Positions 33,914-42,627 of a stretch of DNA of 64,000 nt are shown piece after piece. Made by a program: the position numbers and the translations under genes. The notes beneath the pieces were generated by a model, which saw nothing but the letters and a program-made list of their open reading frames with translations, was not told the origin of the DNA and searched no databases. Every line of letters begins with the position of its first letter. The stretch's first letter is position 1. The DNA lies in NCBI RefSeq assembly GCF_042646425.1, contig NZ_JBHRTR010000009.1, positions 1 to 64,000 of the forward strand. Reading direction: 5' to 3'. The DNA comes from Marinibaculum pumilum (GTDB taxonomy: Bacteria > Pseudomonadota > Alphaproteobacteria > Ferrovibrionales > Ferrovibrionaceae).

Positions 33914-35536
33914 CTACCGCTTCGCATCCTCCAGGATCATCGCCGCGGCCTTCTCCGCGATCATCGTCGTCGGCGCGTTGGTGTTGCCGGAGGTGATGCG
34001 CGGCATCACCGAGGCGTCGGCCACCCGCAGGCCGGCGATCCCGCGCACCCGCAGCCGGGCATCGACCACGGCCATGTCGTCATCGCCCATGCGGCAGGTG
34101 CCGACGGGGTGGAAGATCGTCGTGCCGATACGGCCGGCCGCCTCCGCCAGCTCCGCCTCCCCCTGCACCTCGTCGCCGGGGCGGAACTCCTCCGGCTTGA
34201 ACTTCTGCAGGGCTGGCTGTCCGACGATGCGGCGGGTCAGGCGGATCGCGTCGGCGGCGACCTGCCGGTCCGCCGGGTCGGAAAGGTAGTTCGGCCGGAT
34301 CGACGGTTTTTCGCGGGCATCGGCGCTGCGGATGCGGACATGGCCGCGGCTCTCGGGCCGCAGGTTGCAGACCGAGGCGGTGAAGGCCTCGAACGGATGC
34401 AGCGCTTCCCCCAGCTTGTCGGTGGAGAGGGGCTGCACATGATATTCCAGGTTCGCGGTCTCCCGCCGTTCGTCGCTGCGGGCGAAGCAGCCCAGCTGGC
34501 TGGGGGCCATGGTCAGGGGGCCGCGCCGGGCGAGGAAGTATTGCAGCCCCATGCCCGCCTTGCCGATCAGCGAATTGGCCCTGAGGTTCAGGGTGCGGGT
34601 GCCGCTTACCTTGTAGACGCAGCGGATCTGCAGATGGTCCTGCAGGTTCTCCCCCACCCCGGGCAGGGCCTGCGCCACCGGGATCCCGTGTTCGGCCAGC
34701 AGCGCCGGGTCGCCGATGCCGGAGACCTGCAGCAGCTGCGGCGAGCCGATGGCGCCGGCGGACAGCACGATCTCCCGCCGTGCCACGACGCGCTTCGGCA
34801 CGCCGGCATGGCGGAAGCGCAGCGCAGTGGCGCGGCCATCGGCGATCTCGATGCCGGCGGCTTCCGCCTCCGTCAGGATGGTCAGGTTGGGCCGCATCGC
34901 GGCCGGGCGCAGGAAGGCCTTCGCCGCGCTCCAGCGCACGCCGCGCTTCTGGTGCACCTGGAAATAGCCGCAGCCCTCATTGTCGCCGCGGTTGAAATCG
35001 TCGGTCTTCGGGATCCCGGCCTGTTCCGCCGCGTCGCGGAAGGCGTCCAGGATCTCCCAGCTCAGGCGCAGATCCTCCACCCGCAGCTCGCCGCCGGCGC
35101 CATGCATCGCATCGGCGCCGCGGGCCTGGTCCTCATGCCGCAGGAAATAGGGCAGCACGTCGTCCCAGCCCCAGCCCTCGTTGCCGAGCTGGCGCCAGCC
35201 GTCATAGTCGCGCGCCTGGCCGCGCATGTAGATCATGCCGTTGATGGAGGAACAGCCGCCCAGGGTGCGCCCGCGCGGGTAGGTCAGGGCGCGGCCGCCC
35301 AGGCCGGCCTCCTCCTCCGTCGTGAAGCACCAGTCGGTGCGGGGGTTGTTCATGGTGTACAGATAGCCGATCGGGACATGGATCCAGATCCAGTCGTCCT
35401 TGCCCCCGGCCTCCAGGAGCAGCACCTTGTTGGACGGGTCCGCCGACAGCCGGTTCGCCAGCAGGCAGCCGGCCGTGCCCGCCCCGACGATCACCCAATC
35501 GAAGCCGTCGCCCATGTCCTCCCAGCTTTCCGTCAC
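33914..35536 (-). CDS. GMC-family FAD oxidoreductase (choline/alcohol dehydrogenase-like)
   Basis: A 540-residue flavoenzyme. The FAD site is DWVIVGAGTAGCLLANRLS; GMC signature 1 is GGCSSINGMIYMRGQ, signature 2 is GAIGSPQLLQVSGIG, and the catalytic His lies in IFHPVGTCRMG. The family oxidises alcohols such as choline or alkyl alcohols. The GTG at 35536 has an excellent GGAGGAGG site; ATG 35515 is a weaker alternative. No choline-specific neighbour (betB, betI) is here, so substrate is open. It is separated from the STM3941-like gene by no bases and diverges from moeA. Confidence 0.88.
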   Translation of the reverse strand: MTESWEDMGDGFDWVIVGAGTAGCLLANRLSADPSNKVLLLEAGGKDDWIWIHVPIGYLYTMNNPRTDWCFTTEEEAGLGGRALTYPRGRTLGGCSSINGMIYMRGQARDYDGWRQLGNEGWGWDDVLPYFLRHEDQARGADAMHGAGGELRVEDLRLSWEILDAFRDAAEQAGIPKTDDFNRGDNEGCGYFQVHQKRGVRWSAAKAFLRPAAMRPNLTILTEAEAAGIEIADGRATALRFRHAGVPKRVVARREIVLSAGAIGSPQLLQVSGIGDPALLAEHGIPVAQALPGVGENLQDHLQIRCVYKVSGTRTLNLRANSLIGKAGMGLQYFLARRGPLTMAPSQLGCFARSDERRETANLEYHVQPLSTDKLGEALHPFEAFTASVCNLRPESRGHVRIRSADAREKPSIRPNYLSDPADRQVAADAIRLTRRIVGQPALQKFKPEEFRPGDEVQGEAELAEAAGRIGTTIFHPVGTCRMGDDDMAVVDARLRVRGIAGLRVADASVMPRITSGNTNAPTTMIAEKAAAMILEDAKR

Positions 35537-35641
35537 CTTGCCTCCTCCCGCTGCATCGGTATCCGGCGCGGAGCCTAGCACGAACCTCGCGGCAGGCGAG
35601 GGGGCGGCCGGCCGGCGGATCCGCGTGGCAGACCCGGCCTG

Positions 35642-36889
35642 ATGGCACCGGTCCCCGTCGATACCGCATTCGAGGCCGCCCTGGCGCTGGCGTCCCCCGT
35701 GGAGGGGACGGAACGGGTCGCTTTGCCGGCGGCGCCGGGCCGGATCCTCGCCACCGACAGTCCGGCCGCCGGCCCCTATCCGGCCTTCGATCATGCCGCT
35801 GTCGATGGCTATGCGCTGCGCGCCGCCGACGGCGCCGAAGCGCCGGTTGTGCTGCCCTGCACCGACCTGTCGCTGCCGGGCAGCCGGCCGGCGCCGCTGG
35901 CCCCGGGCCGGGCCGCACGGATCTTCACAGGGGCGCCGATCCCGGACGGTGCCGATTCGGTGGTGATGCAGGAGGCCTGTGCGGCCGTGACCCTGCCGGA
36001 CGGCACCCCGGCGGTGCGGATCGGCACGGCCGCCGCCGCCGGCGGAAACCTGCGCCGGGCGGGGGAGGATATGCGCCCCGGCGAGGCGCTGCTGACGGCC
36101 GGCAGTCTGCTCGACGCCCGGCATCTGGCCGCCGCCGCGGCCGCCGATATCGGCGCGCTGGAGGTGCGCCGCCGGGTGCGGGTCGCCTATCTGTCCTGCG
36201 GCAACGAACTGCTGCCGCCCGGCGCGCCGGCGGCGGCCGGCATCCCGGCCGCGCGCGACAGCAACCGGCCGATGCTGGCGGCCCTGCTGGCCCGTCCCTG
36301 GATCGAGGCGCGCGACCTGGGCATCCAGCCGGACCAGCCGGAGCGGCTGCAGGCCGCGCTGGCCGAAGCCGCCGGCTGGGCCGACCTGGTGGTCACCTCG
36401 GGCGGCATGTCGGTGGGGGAAACCGATCACCTGCCGGAGGCGGTGGCGCGGCTGGAGGGCGAATGGGCGGCCCTGCAGGTGGCGATGAAGCCGGGCAAGC
36501 CGCTCGGTCTCGGCAGGCTCGGCGCAGCTGTCCTGCTCGGCCTGCCGGGCAATCCCTACGCCGCCTTTGTCGGCGCCGTGCTGTTTGGCGGACTGGTGCT
36601 GCGCCGGCTCTCAGGCCAGCCGGCGGTCCGGCCGCCAGGCCGGAGGGCGCTGCTGGCGGAGGCGGTGTCGCGCCGGCCCGGCCGCACCGACTTCCTGCCG
36701 GTGGCGCTGGTCCCGGCGCAGGGCGAGGGCCCGCCACGCCTGCAGGTGCTGGGACCGGGCGGCAGCGCGCGGCTGGCGCCGCTGCTCGCCGCCGACGGGC
36801 TGGCGGAAGTCGCCGGCGACCTGGCGGCGGCACCGGCCGGCACGCCGGTGCGGTTCCACAGCTTCGCGGAGCTGTTCGGGACGGGGTGA
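35642..36889 (+). CDS. moeA: Molybdopterin molybdenumtransferase
   Basis: A 415-residue MoeA that inserts molybdenum into adenylylated molybdopterin. The first domain has PYPAFDHAAVDGYALRAADG and RIFTGAPIPDGADSVVMQE (the usual motif is P--GAD-V); domain 3 has DSNRPMLAALLA, VVTSGGMSVGETDHLPE and MKPGKPLGLGRLG with GLPGNPYAAFV. The typical SMDGYA motif is here AVDGYA. Length is normal. No other molybdenum cofactor gene is nearby. No ribosome-binding site is obvious at the ATG. Confidence 0.9.
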   Translation: MAPVPVDTAFEAALALASPVEGTERVALPAAPGRILATDSPAAGPYPAFDHAAVDGYALRAADGAEAPVVLPCTDLSLPGSRPAPLAPGRAARIFTGAPIPDGADSVVMQEACAAVTLPDGTPAVRIGTAAAAGGNLRRAGEDMRPGEALLTAGSLLDARHLAAAAAADIGALEVRRRVRVAYLSCGNELLPPGAPAAAGIPAARDSNRPMLAALLARPWIEARDLGIQPDQPERLQAALAEAAGWADLVVTSGGMSVGETDHLPEAVARLEGEWAALQVAMKPGKPLGLGRLGAAVLLGLPGNPYAAFVGAVLFGGLVLRRLSGQPAVRPPGRRALLAEAVSRRPGRTDFLPVALVPAQGEGPPRLQVLGPGGSARLAPLLAADGLAEVAGDLAAAPAGTPVRFHSFAELFGTG

Positions 36890-36914
36890 GGCGCGGTTCC
36901 GGTGGCGCCGGGGG

Positions 36915-37436
36915 CTATTGCTTGCCGCCCGCGACCTGGCGGAATTCCCGCCGGAACGGCTCCGGCGGCGGGGCGGCCGGCTCTGCCGGTACGGGACCGG
37001 CGGTCGCGTCCGGCTTTGCGGAAGGGGACTGCGCCGGAACCTCCTCCAGCCGCCGGCTGGCGGCCGAAGCCTCGTCCTGATGCGCAGACCGATCGGCGGC
37101 GGGATGATCGCCATTCCCTGCCTTGTCGCCATCCCCCGCCTTGTCGCCATCCCCCGCCTTGCCGGCATGCCCGGCCTTGCCGCCATGGATGGTCTCGGTC
37201 ACCCAGCCCCAGGGCACGTGGGACCAGCCGCGCTCATGGACGTAGTAGAGCACCATCTTCGTCGCCACCTCGACGCTGGCGATCGAGCCGGCAAAGACCA
37301 GATTGCCGGTCACGACCCAGCTGATCGCGAAGGTGTCGGCGGTGGCCGTGACCCGCCAGGTCAATGTCTTCAGCAGCGAGCGGCTGCGGCTCTCCCGACG
37401 CACGAGCATCGGTGCCAGGGCGGCATCGAGAAGCAT
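36915..37436 (-). CDS. DUF2061 membrane protein with low-complexity tail
   Basis: 173 residues. The first 75 are a DUF2061 domain: SLLKTLTWRVTATADTFAISWVVTGN, then ASVEVATKMVLYYVHERGW with the conserved WERGW-like end; two hydrophobic stretches. The rest is a Gly/Asp/Lys and Pro/Ala-rich tail containing KAGDGDKAGDGDKAG, made by an 18-bp tandem DNA repeat at about 37120-37155. DUF2061 genes often sit beside cysteine-biosynthesis genes, as here (cysN is 138 bp upstream on the same strand). Function unknown; inner membrane. Confidence 0.82.
   Translation of the reverse strand: MLLDAALAPMLVRRESRSRSLLKTLTWRVTATADTFAISWVVTGNLVFAGSIASVEVATKMVLYYVHERGWSHVPWGWVTETIHGGKAGHAGKAGDGDKAGDGDKAGNGDHPAADRSAHQDEASAASRRLEEVPAQSPSAKPDATAGPVPAEPAAPPPEPFRREFRQVAGGKQ
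37120..37155 (-). repeat. 18-bp tandem repeat in the DUF2061 gene tail
   Basis: GCCTTGTCGCCATCCCCC is repeated twice in tandem with a diverged copy before and two after, giving GDGDKA units in frame. A likely length-variable stretch. Confidence 0.7.
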
Positions 37437-37574
37437 GTCACCCTCTCATGTCCACAAAGTGCCGGCGCCGGCCATGCCGGACGGGCAAGAGAACCAATCT
37501 ACCCCGATCGAGGGCATTCTGGATAGCGAACCGGCCCCGGCTGCGGCCGTGCGAAGCGGTACAGCCGGTGACGG

Positions 37575-39461
37575 CTAGCCGGCGGCGATGCCGCCGGTCA
37601 GGCGGAGCGAAGCGGTGCCGCGGCCGAACTGCTGGTCGACATGGTCGACCAGCCGGGCCAGCGCGGCCTCAACGCTGTCGCGGCCGGTATCGATCACCAG
37701 GTCCGGCGCCTCCGGTTCCTCGTAGGGGGCGCTGACCCCGGTGAAGTTCGGGATCTGGCCGGCGCGGGCCTTGGCATAGAGGCCCTTGGGGTCGCGCGCC
37801 TCGCAGACCGACAGGTCGGCGCGGACATGCACCTCGCGGAAATGGGCGCCGGCGACCTCGCGGGCGGCGGCGCGGTCGGCGCGGGCGGGGGAGATCAGGG
37901 AGACGACCACGATCATGCCCGAATCCGCGAACAGCTTCGCCACCTCGGCGGTGCGGCGGATATTCTCCGCCCGCTCCTCGGCCGAGAAGCCCAGGTCGCG
38001 GTTCAGGCCATGGCGCAGATTGTCGCCGTCCAGCACGGTGACCTGCCAGCCGCGGGAGAAGAGCAGCGACTGCGCGCCCATCGCCAGGGTCGACTTGCCG
38101 GCACCGGACAGGCCGGTCAGCCAGATCACGCCGCCCAGATGGCCGTTCGCCGCGGCGCGCTCCGCCGGGCCGACGGAGGTGGAGACCGCCGTGATGTTCT
38201 GCGCCTTCACCGTATCGGCGCCTTCCAGCAGCAGGCAGCCGCCGGCGACCCGGTAGTCGCGCACCAGCACGCCGCGGCCGGTCACCGCATCCTCGTCATG
38301 GGCGTCGAAGACGATCGGCCGGGTGCTGCGCAGCACCAGGTCGGCGACGGCGTTCTGCGGCACCTCGTCGGCCGGCTGCTCGGCCAGGGTCTCCACGTCC
38401 ACCAGGTGGCGGATCGCCTCCACCGTCACCGGATAGCTGGCGGTCAGATGCTTGAAGGTCAGCCGGTCGCCCGGCTTCAGCGGCGTCCGGTCCAGCCAGA
38501 ACAGGCGCACCGCGACGGCATGGGACTGCGCCGCCGGGGCGGCGGGCGCCACCAGGACATGGCCGCGCTCCACGAAGACCGGCTTGTCCAGGGTCAGCGC
38601 GACCGACTCGCCGGCCGTCGCGGCCAGCTGCACGGCGCCGTTCCAGGTCTCCAGCCCGGCGACCTTGGCCTGCTGGCCGCCCGGCGCGATGTCGACGGTG
38701 TCGCCGACCCGCACCCGCCCGGCCTCGATCCGGCCGACCAGGATCCGCTTGTCGTCGCGGCGGTAGATGTCCTGCACCGGCAGTCGCAGCGCCCGCTCCC
38801 GCGGGGCCGCGGTATCGGGCAGGGCGTCCAGCGCCTGCAGCAGGGTCGGGCCGGTCCACCAGCGCATGTCGGCGGAGGGCGCCGCCACCCCGTCGCCGTG
38901 ACGGGCCGAGATCGGCACCATGAAGTCGGCCTCCAGGCCGATCTCCGACAGATAGCCCTCCAGTTCCGTGGTCACCTGGGTGTAGCGGGCCGAGGCATAG
39001 TCCACCAGGTCCATCTTGTTGACCGCGACGATCAGGCGGCGGATGCCCAGCAGCCGCGCCAGATAGGCGTGGCGCCGGGTCTGCGCCTCCAGCCCGCGGG
39101 CGATGTCGACCAGCAGGATTGCCGCCTCCGCCGCCGCCGCGCCGGTCACCGCGTTGCGCAGGAATTCCGCATGGCCGGGCGCGTCGATGATCTGGTAGGT
39201 GCGCGCCGCGGTCGGGAACCAGATCCGGGTGGTGTCGACGGTGATGCCCTGGTCGCGCTCCAGCTGCAGGGCGTCGGTGACATGGGCCCATTCCAGTGCC
39301 GCGCCGCGCCGCTTCGCCGCCGCTTCCAGCTCCGCCAGCTTGCCGTCGGGCAGGCGGCCGGTGTCGTGCAGCAGGCGGCCGATCAGGGTGGACTTGCCAT
39401 GGTCGACATGGCCCAGGATGACGACGGGATAGATGCCGTCGGTGCTCGGTGTGCCGGTCAT
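37575..39461 (-). CDS. cysN: Sulfate adenylyltransferase large subunit fused to APS kinase (CysN-CysC)
   Basis: A 628-residue fusion. The N-terminal part is an EF-Tu-like GTPase (VVILGHVDHGKSTLIGRLL; DAPGHAEFLRNAV; VNKMDLVDY) that drives sulfate adenylylation with CysD. The C-terminal 190 residues are an APS kinase (VIWLTGLSGAGKSTLAMG; DGDNLRHGLNRDLGFS; NIRRTAEVAKLF), which makes PAPS. The start at 39461 (MTGTPSTDG) is 7 bp after the cysD stop. Order cysH-cysD-cysN on the minus strand forms one operon. The fusion is the NodQ/CysNC type common in alphaproteobacteria. Confidence 0.93.
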   Translation of the reverse strand: MTGTPSTDGIYPVVILGHVDHGKSTLIGRLLHDTGRLPDGKLAELEAAAKRRGAALEWAHVTDALQLERDQGITVDTTRIWFPTAARTYQIIDAPGHAEFLRNAVTGAAAAEAAILLVDIARGLEAQTRRHAYLARLLGIRRLIVAVNKMDLVDYASARYTQVTTELEGYLSEIGLEADFMVPISARHGDGVAAPSADMRWWTGPTLLQALDALPDTAAPRERALRLPVQDIYRRDDKRILVGRIEAGRVRVGDTVDIAPGGQQAKVAGLETWNGAVQLAATAGESVALTLDKPVFVERGHVLVAPAAPAAQSHAVAVRLFWLDRTPLKPGDRLTFKHLTASYPVTVEAIRHLVDVETLAEQPADEVPQNAVADLVLRSTRPIVFDAHDEDAVTGRGVLVRDYRVAGGCLLLEGADTVKAQNITAVSTSVGPAERAAANGHLGGVIWLTGLSGAGKSTLAMGAQSLLFSRGWQVTVLDGDNLRHGLNRDLGFSAEERAENIRRTAEVAKLFADSGMIVVVSLISPARADRAAAREVAGAHFREVHVRADLSVCEARDPKGLYAKARAGQIPNFTGVSAPYEEPEAPDLVIDTGRDSVEAALARLVDHVDQQFGRGTASLRLTGGIAAG

Positions 39462-39468
39462 GCTGTCC

Positions 39469-40263
39469 TCACATATAGCCGCTGGAGCGCAGGCGCTCGA
39501 AGGCGTTCTCCGCCTCGTGGTCCATGGTGCGCCCGGCGCGTTCCGGCGCGCGGGTGGTCTGCAGCTCGGCGATGATTGCGTCGATATCGGCGGCGTCGCT
39601 GTCGATCGGCTTGGTGATGCCGATCTCGCCGAGCGAGCGGAAGCGCTTGCCGTCCTTCGCGAAGTAGAGCGGCACGATCGGGATGTTCTCGCGCTGGATG
39701 TAGCGCCAGATATCCACCTCGGTCCATTGCAGCAGCGGATGCACGCGGACATGGATGCCGGGCGGGGTGTCCAGGTTGTAGTGGTTCCAGAACTCCGGCG
39801 GCTGTTCCTTCACGTCCCAGGAGCCGTCGTCGGCGCGCGGGCTGAACACCCGCTCCTTGGCGCGGGTCGCCTGCTCGTCGCGGCGGATGCCGGCGATGAT
39901 GGCGTCGAATTCGTAGCGGGCGATGGCCTGCTTCAGCCCCAGGGTCTTGCGCGCGGCGACCCGGCTGTCCGGCGGCAGGTCCTGGTCGACCGCCTCGATC
40001 GGCGGGCAGTCGTCGGCGATCAGGTTGAGCCGCCATTCGTCGCGGTACTGGTCGCGGAAGGCATAGACCTCCGGGAATTCCAGCCCGGTGTCCAGGTGCA
40101 CCAGCGGGAAGGGAATCTCGCCCAGGAAGGCCTTCCGGGCGAGCCAGAACATGACGTTGGAATCCTTGCCCAGCGACCAGAGCATCGCCGGCTTCTCGAA
40201 GCGGTGCACCGCTTCGCGCAGGATGTAGATGCTCTCGTGTTCCAGGCGGTCGAGATGGTCCAT
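39469..40263 (-). CDS. cysD: Sulfate adenylyltransferase small subunit
   Basis: A 264-residue ATP pyrophosphatase-fold protein that makes APS from sulfate and ATP with the CysN GTPase. The family motif LWSLGKDSNVMFWLARKAFLG carries the PP-loop variant; LVHLDTGLEFPEVYAFRD, GIRRDEQATRAKERVFS and HPLLQWTEVDIWRYI are also typical. The C terminus ends RLRSSGYM (usual family end KKREGYF or like). It lies 52 bp after cysH and 7 bp before cysN on the same strand. Confidence 0.94.
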   Translation of the reverse strand: MDHLDRLEHESIYILREAVHRFEKPAMLWSLGKDSNVMFWLARKAFLGEIPFPLVHLDTGLEFPEVYAFRDQYRDEWRLNLIADDCPPIEAVDQDLPPDSRVAARKTLGLKQAIARYEFDAIIAGIRRDEQATRAKERVFSPRADDGSWDVKEQPPEFWNHYNLDTPPGIHVRVHPLLQWTEVDIWRYIQRENIPIVPLYFAKDGKRFRSLGEIGITKPIDSDAADIDAIIAELQTTRAPERAGRTMDHEAENAFERLRSSGYM

Positions 40264-40315
40264 GGGGATATCCGTCGGGAGTGGGTCTTGCGGGATGGCG
40301 GTGGCTGTCGGCCGC

Positions 40316-41095
40316 TCAGCGGGCGGGGGCGGGCATGGCGAGGTGGATGCCGCATTCGGTCTTGGCCTGGCCGGCCCAGCGGCCGGAGCGGGCGTCGCCC
40401 GGGTCGCTGGCGCGGTCGGTACAGGGCATGCAGCCGATCGACAGGTAGCCGTCGGCCTTCAGCGGATGCTGCGGCAGGTCGTGGCGGTCGAAATAGGCGG
40501 CGATATCGTCCTGCGACCAGTGGGCCAGGGGATTGACCTTGACCCGGCCGTCCAGGCTTTCGACCACCGCCAGGCGGCTGCGCTCGCCACCCTGGAAGCG
40601 CTTGCGGCCGGTGATCCAGGTGTCGATGCCATCCAGTGCGCGCTGCAGCGGCAGTACCTTGCGGACATAGCAGCAGCGGTCCGGCCGGCCGGCCCAGAGG
40701 ATGCCGTCGGGATCCTCCGCCTTCAGGTCGGCGGCATCGGGTTCGATGCTGCGCACGTCGGTCAGGCCCAGCCGCGCCACCAGCGCATCGCGATAGCGCA
40801 GGGTCTCCCCGAACAGCTTGCCGGTATCCAGGAAGATCACCGGCAGGGCGGGATCCACGGACGCGGCGATGTGCAGGAGAACGGCGGAGTCCGCACCGAA
40901 TGAGGTGACCATCGCGATGCGGCCGGGAGCGGTGGCCGCGATGGCGTCACGCAGAACCGCATCCGCCGGCTTGCCGGCAACGCGGTCCGACAGTGTTGCA
41001 GCCCGCGCTTCCGCGGTCATGCGCGACTGTGGCGCGGCGGTCCTGTCCTGCCGGGCGGCGGGCGGGCTGGCGATGGCGGTCGATATCGGTGACAT
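40316..41095 (-). CDS. cysH: Adenylyl-sulfate reductase, iron-sulfur type
   Basis: A 259-residue PAPS/APS reductase. The PP-loop is MVTSFGADSAVLLHI; PVIFLDTGKLFGETLRYRD follows. The four cluster cysteines are present as RCCYVRK and GCMPCT, and the catalytic C-terminal Cys is in ECGIHL. Enzymes with this CC...CxxC set bind a [4Fe-4S] cluster and reduce APS rather than PAPS. Yet the next genes encode an APS kinase domain (in CysN), so PAPS here may serve sulfotransferases. Sulfite reductase is not in the window. The first 30 residues are a polar extension; ATG in SRMTAEARA is an alternative start. Confidence 0.92.
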   Translation of the reverse strand: MSPISTAIASPPAARQDRTAAPQSRMTAEARAATLSDRVAGKPADAVLRDAIAATAPGRIAMVTSFGADSAVLLHIAASVDPALPVIFLDTGKLFGETLRYRDALVARLGLTDVRSIEPDAADLKAEDPDGILWAGRPDRCCYVRKVLPLQRALDGIDTWITGRKRFQGGERSRLAVVESLDGRVKVNPLAHWSQDDIAAYFDRHDLPQHPLKADGYLSIGCMPCTDRASDPGDARSGRWAGQAKTECGIHLAMPAPAR

Positions 41096-41190
41096 GGTGT
41101 CGCCTCAATTTCCGAACTCACATGTGAGAGTTCGAATTTTACACCATGCTTTCAAATGATCTTAATTCATACGAAAAATATGTGTGAATT
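41096..41190. promoter_or_regulatory. cysH leader with two inverted repeats
   Basis: CGAACTC (41113-41119) and GAGTTCG (41128-41134) flank CTCACATGTGAG, a perfect 12-bp palindrome (41117-41128), 18 bp before the cysH start. A second repeat, AATTCA (41164-41169) and TGAATT (41185-41190), lies further upstream in an AT-rich patch and touches the HxlR-gene stop. The first is placed where a repressor or an activator of the cys operon would bind. Confidence 0.55.
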
Positions 41191-41599
41191 AGGCATCTCC
41201 TGTTCCGAGGCTGCCGGCCCAGCGCTCCGCCCAGCCGGCGAGCGGCATCAGGGCATGCACCAGGTCCGCCCCCAGCGGGGTGAGCGCCCATCCTTCCTTC
41301 CGGGCCGGTTCGGCCAGCCCCGCCTCCTGCAGTTCCCGCAGGCGTGTGGACAGCACGCTGGCGGACATCCCGCCGCAGCGCGCCTGCAGGTCGCGAAAGC
41401 CGGCCGGCGCCTGGGACAGCTCCCAGACGATGCGCAGGGTCCAGCGGCGGCCCAGCAGGTCCATGGCGGCCATCAGCGGCCGGCCGGTCCGGCTGCCGCG
41501 GACGGCCTGTCCCGGGCGCGGCGTGCGGCGGGAGATGCGACCGGTGCCGTCCGTCCCCCCTGCCTTGTCCCCGACCGTCTTGTCGTCGCTCTTGCTCAG
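41189..41599 (-). CDS. HxlR-family transcriptional regulator
   Basis: About 136 residues if translation starts at CTG 41599 (5 bp after GGGAGG); ATG 41473 gives a shorter form that still holds the domain. The winged helix has the HxlR pattern: LLGRRWTLRIVWELSQAPAGFRDLQARCGGMSASVLSTRLRELQEAGLAEPARKEGWALTPLGADLVHAL in outline. The usual N-terminal sensory cysteine before LLGRRW is absent. It sits upstream of cysH on the same strand (93 bp), so it may regulate sulfur genes, though HxlR proteins more often control detoxification genes. Start codon uncertain. Confidence 0.75.
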   Translation of the reverse strand: MSKSDDKTVGDKAGGTDGTGRISRRTPRPGQAVRGSRTGRPLMAAMDLLGRRWTLRIVWELSQAPAGFRDLQARCGGMSASVLSTRLRELQEAGLAEPARKEGWALTPLGADLVHALMPLAGWAERWAGSLGTGDA

Positions 41600-41696
41600 G
41601 TTGGCCTCCCCAATCGGCGCGGCCGCCCACGCAGGCTGCGAGCGGCACCCGGCCAGCCGGCATCCCGCCCGGCAGTTCGCTGCCGGAGCCCGGCCT

Positions 41697-42614
41697 TCAT
41701 GGGGCCGCGCGCCTGTTCCGCTGCTTGTCGGCGTACATGCGCCTGTCGGCCTGCCGCAGCAGGTCGCCGACCGTGCCACCGTCGGCGGGATGGTGCGCCA
41801 GGCCGATCGACACGGCAATCCGCACCACCTCCCCCCGGGAAGGCGCAAAGGGGGAAAGCGCAAAGGGCTCGGCGCAGGCCTGCCGCAGCCCGTCCAGCAG
41901 CGGTGTCAGGTCGCGCAGGGAGCGCCGAGCCGCGAGCAGGAGGCCGAACTCGTCCCCGCCCAGGCGGGCCAGCATGTCGCCCTCTTCCAGCCGCTGCGCC
42001 ATACGCTCGGCGACAGCGGCCAGAAGCGCATCGCCCGCGGCATGGCCGTGGCTGTCGTTGACCGTCTTGAAGCGGTCCAGATCGGCGATCGCGACCGCAA
42101 AGGGTCGGCCCTGGTCCAGCTGCGCCTCCAACGCCCTGAAGAAGCCCCTCCGGTTGGCAAGCCCTGTCAGCTGGTCGCGATAGACGAGGTCCTTCACCCA
42201 CTGTTCGCGGGCGCGCCGCTCGCTGACATCGGCGTAGGTGAAGATCAGGCTGCCATCGTCCAGCCGGCGGCCGACGGACTCCCAGGCGCCGCCGCTTTCG
42301 TCGCGGAACTCCGTGCGGTGATAGGCCTGGGAAAAGGCGAAATCGGCCCGCGCGGCCGCCAGGGCCTGCGGATCGCCCGGGCCATAGCCGCCGCGTTCGG
42401 CGACATAGCGCGCGACATGCGCGAACGGCATGTCATAGGCGATCAGATCCGCCGGCAGGTTCAGGATGCGCAGCGCCAGGACGTTCCAGAGCTTCAGCCG
42501 CCGGTCCGGGCCATAGACCGCCAGGCCGATCGGCAGCTGGTCCAGGACCAGCTGCAACACCTCCGCGTCGATGTCGGCGAGGCTCTCGGGCTGTCCGAGG
42601 TCCGGTTCCTTCAT
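41697..42614 (-). CDS. PAS-GGDEF diguanylate cyclase (copy 1)
   Basis: A 305-residue soluble protein: PAS-like sensor (residues about 18-130; LDQLPIGLAVYGPDRRLKLWN) and a GGDEF domain (about 140-300) with DQLTGLANRRGFF, DLDRFKTVNDSHGHAAGD and the intact active site ARLGGDEFG. It should make cyclic di-GMP. The product-inhibition RxxD site five residues before GGDEF is not present (EEGD there). No membrane segment. The second copy lies 13 bp upstream on the same strand and is clearly a duplicate. Confidence 0.9.
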   Translation of the reverse strand: MKEPDLGQPESLADIDAEVLQLVLDQLPIGLAVYGPDRRLKLWNVLALRILNLPADLIAYDMPFAHVARYVAERGGYGPGDPQALAAARADFAFSQAYHRTEFRDESGGAWESVGRRLDDGSLIFTYADVSERRAREQWVKDLVYRDQLTGLANRRGFFRALEAQLDQGRPFAVAIADLDRFKTVNDSHGHAAGDALLAAVAERMAQRLEEGDMLARLGGDEFGLLLAARRSLRDLTPLLDGLRQACAEPFALSPFAPSRGEVVRIAVSIGLAHHPADGGTVGDLLRQADRRMYADKQRNRRAAP

Positions 42615-42627
42615 CGGCGCGGCTGGC

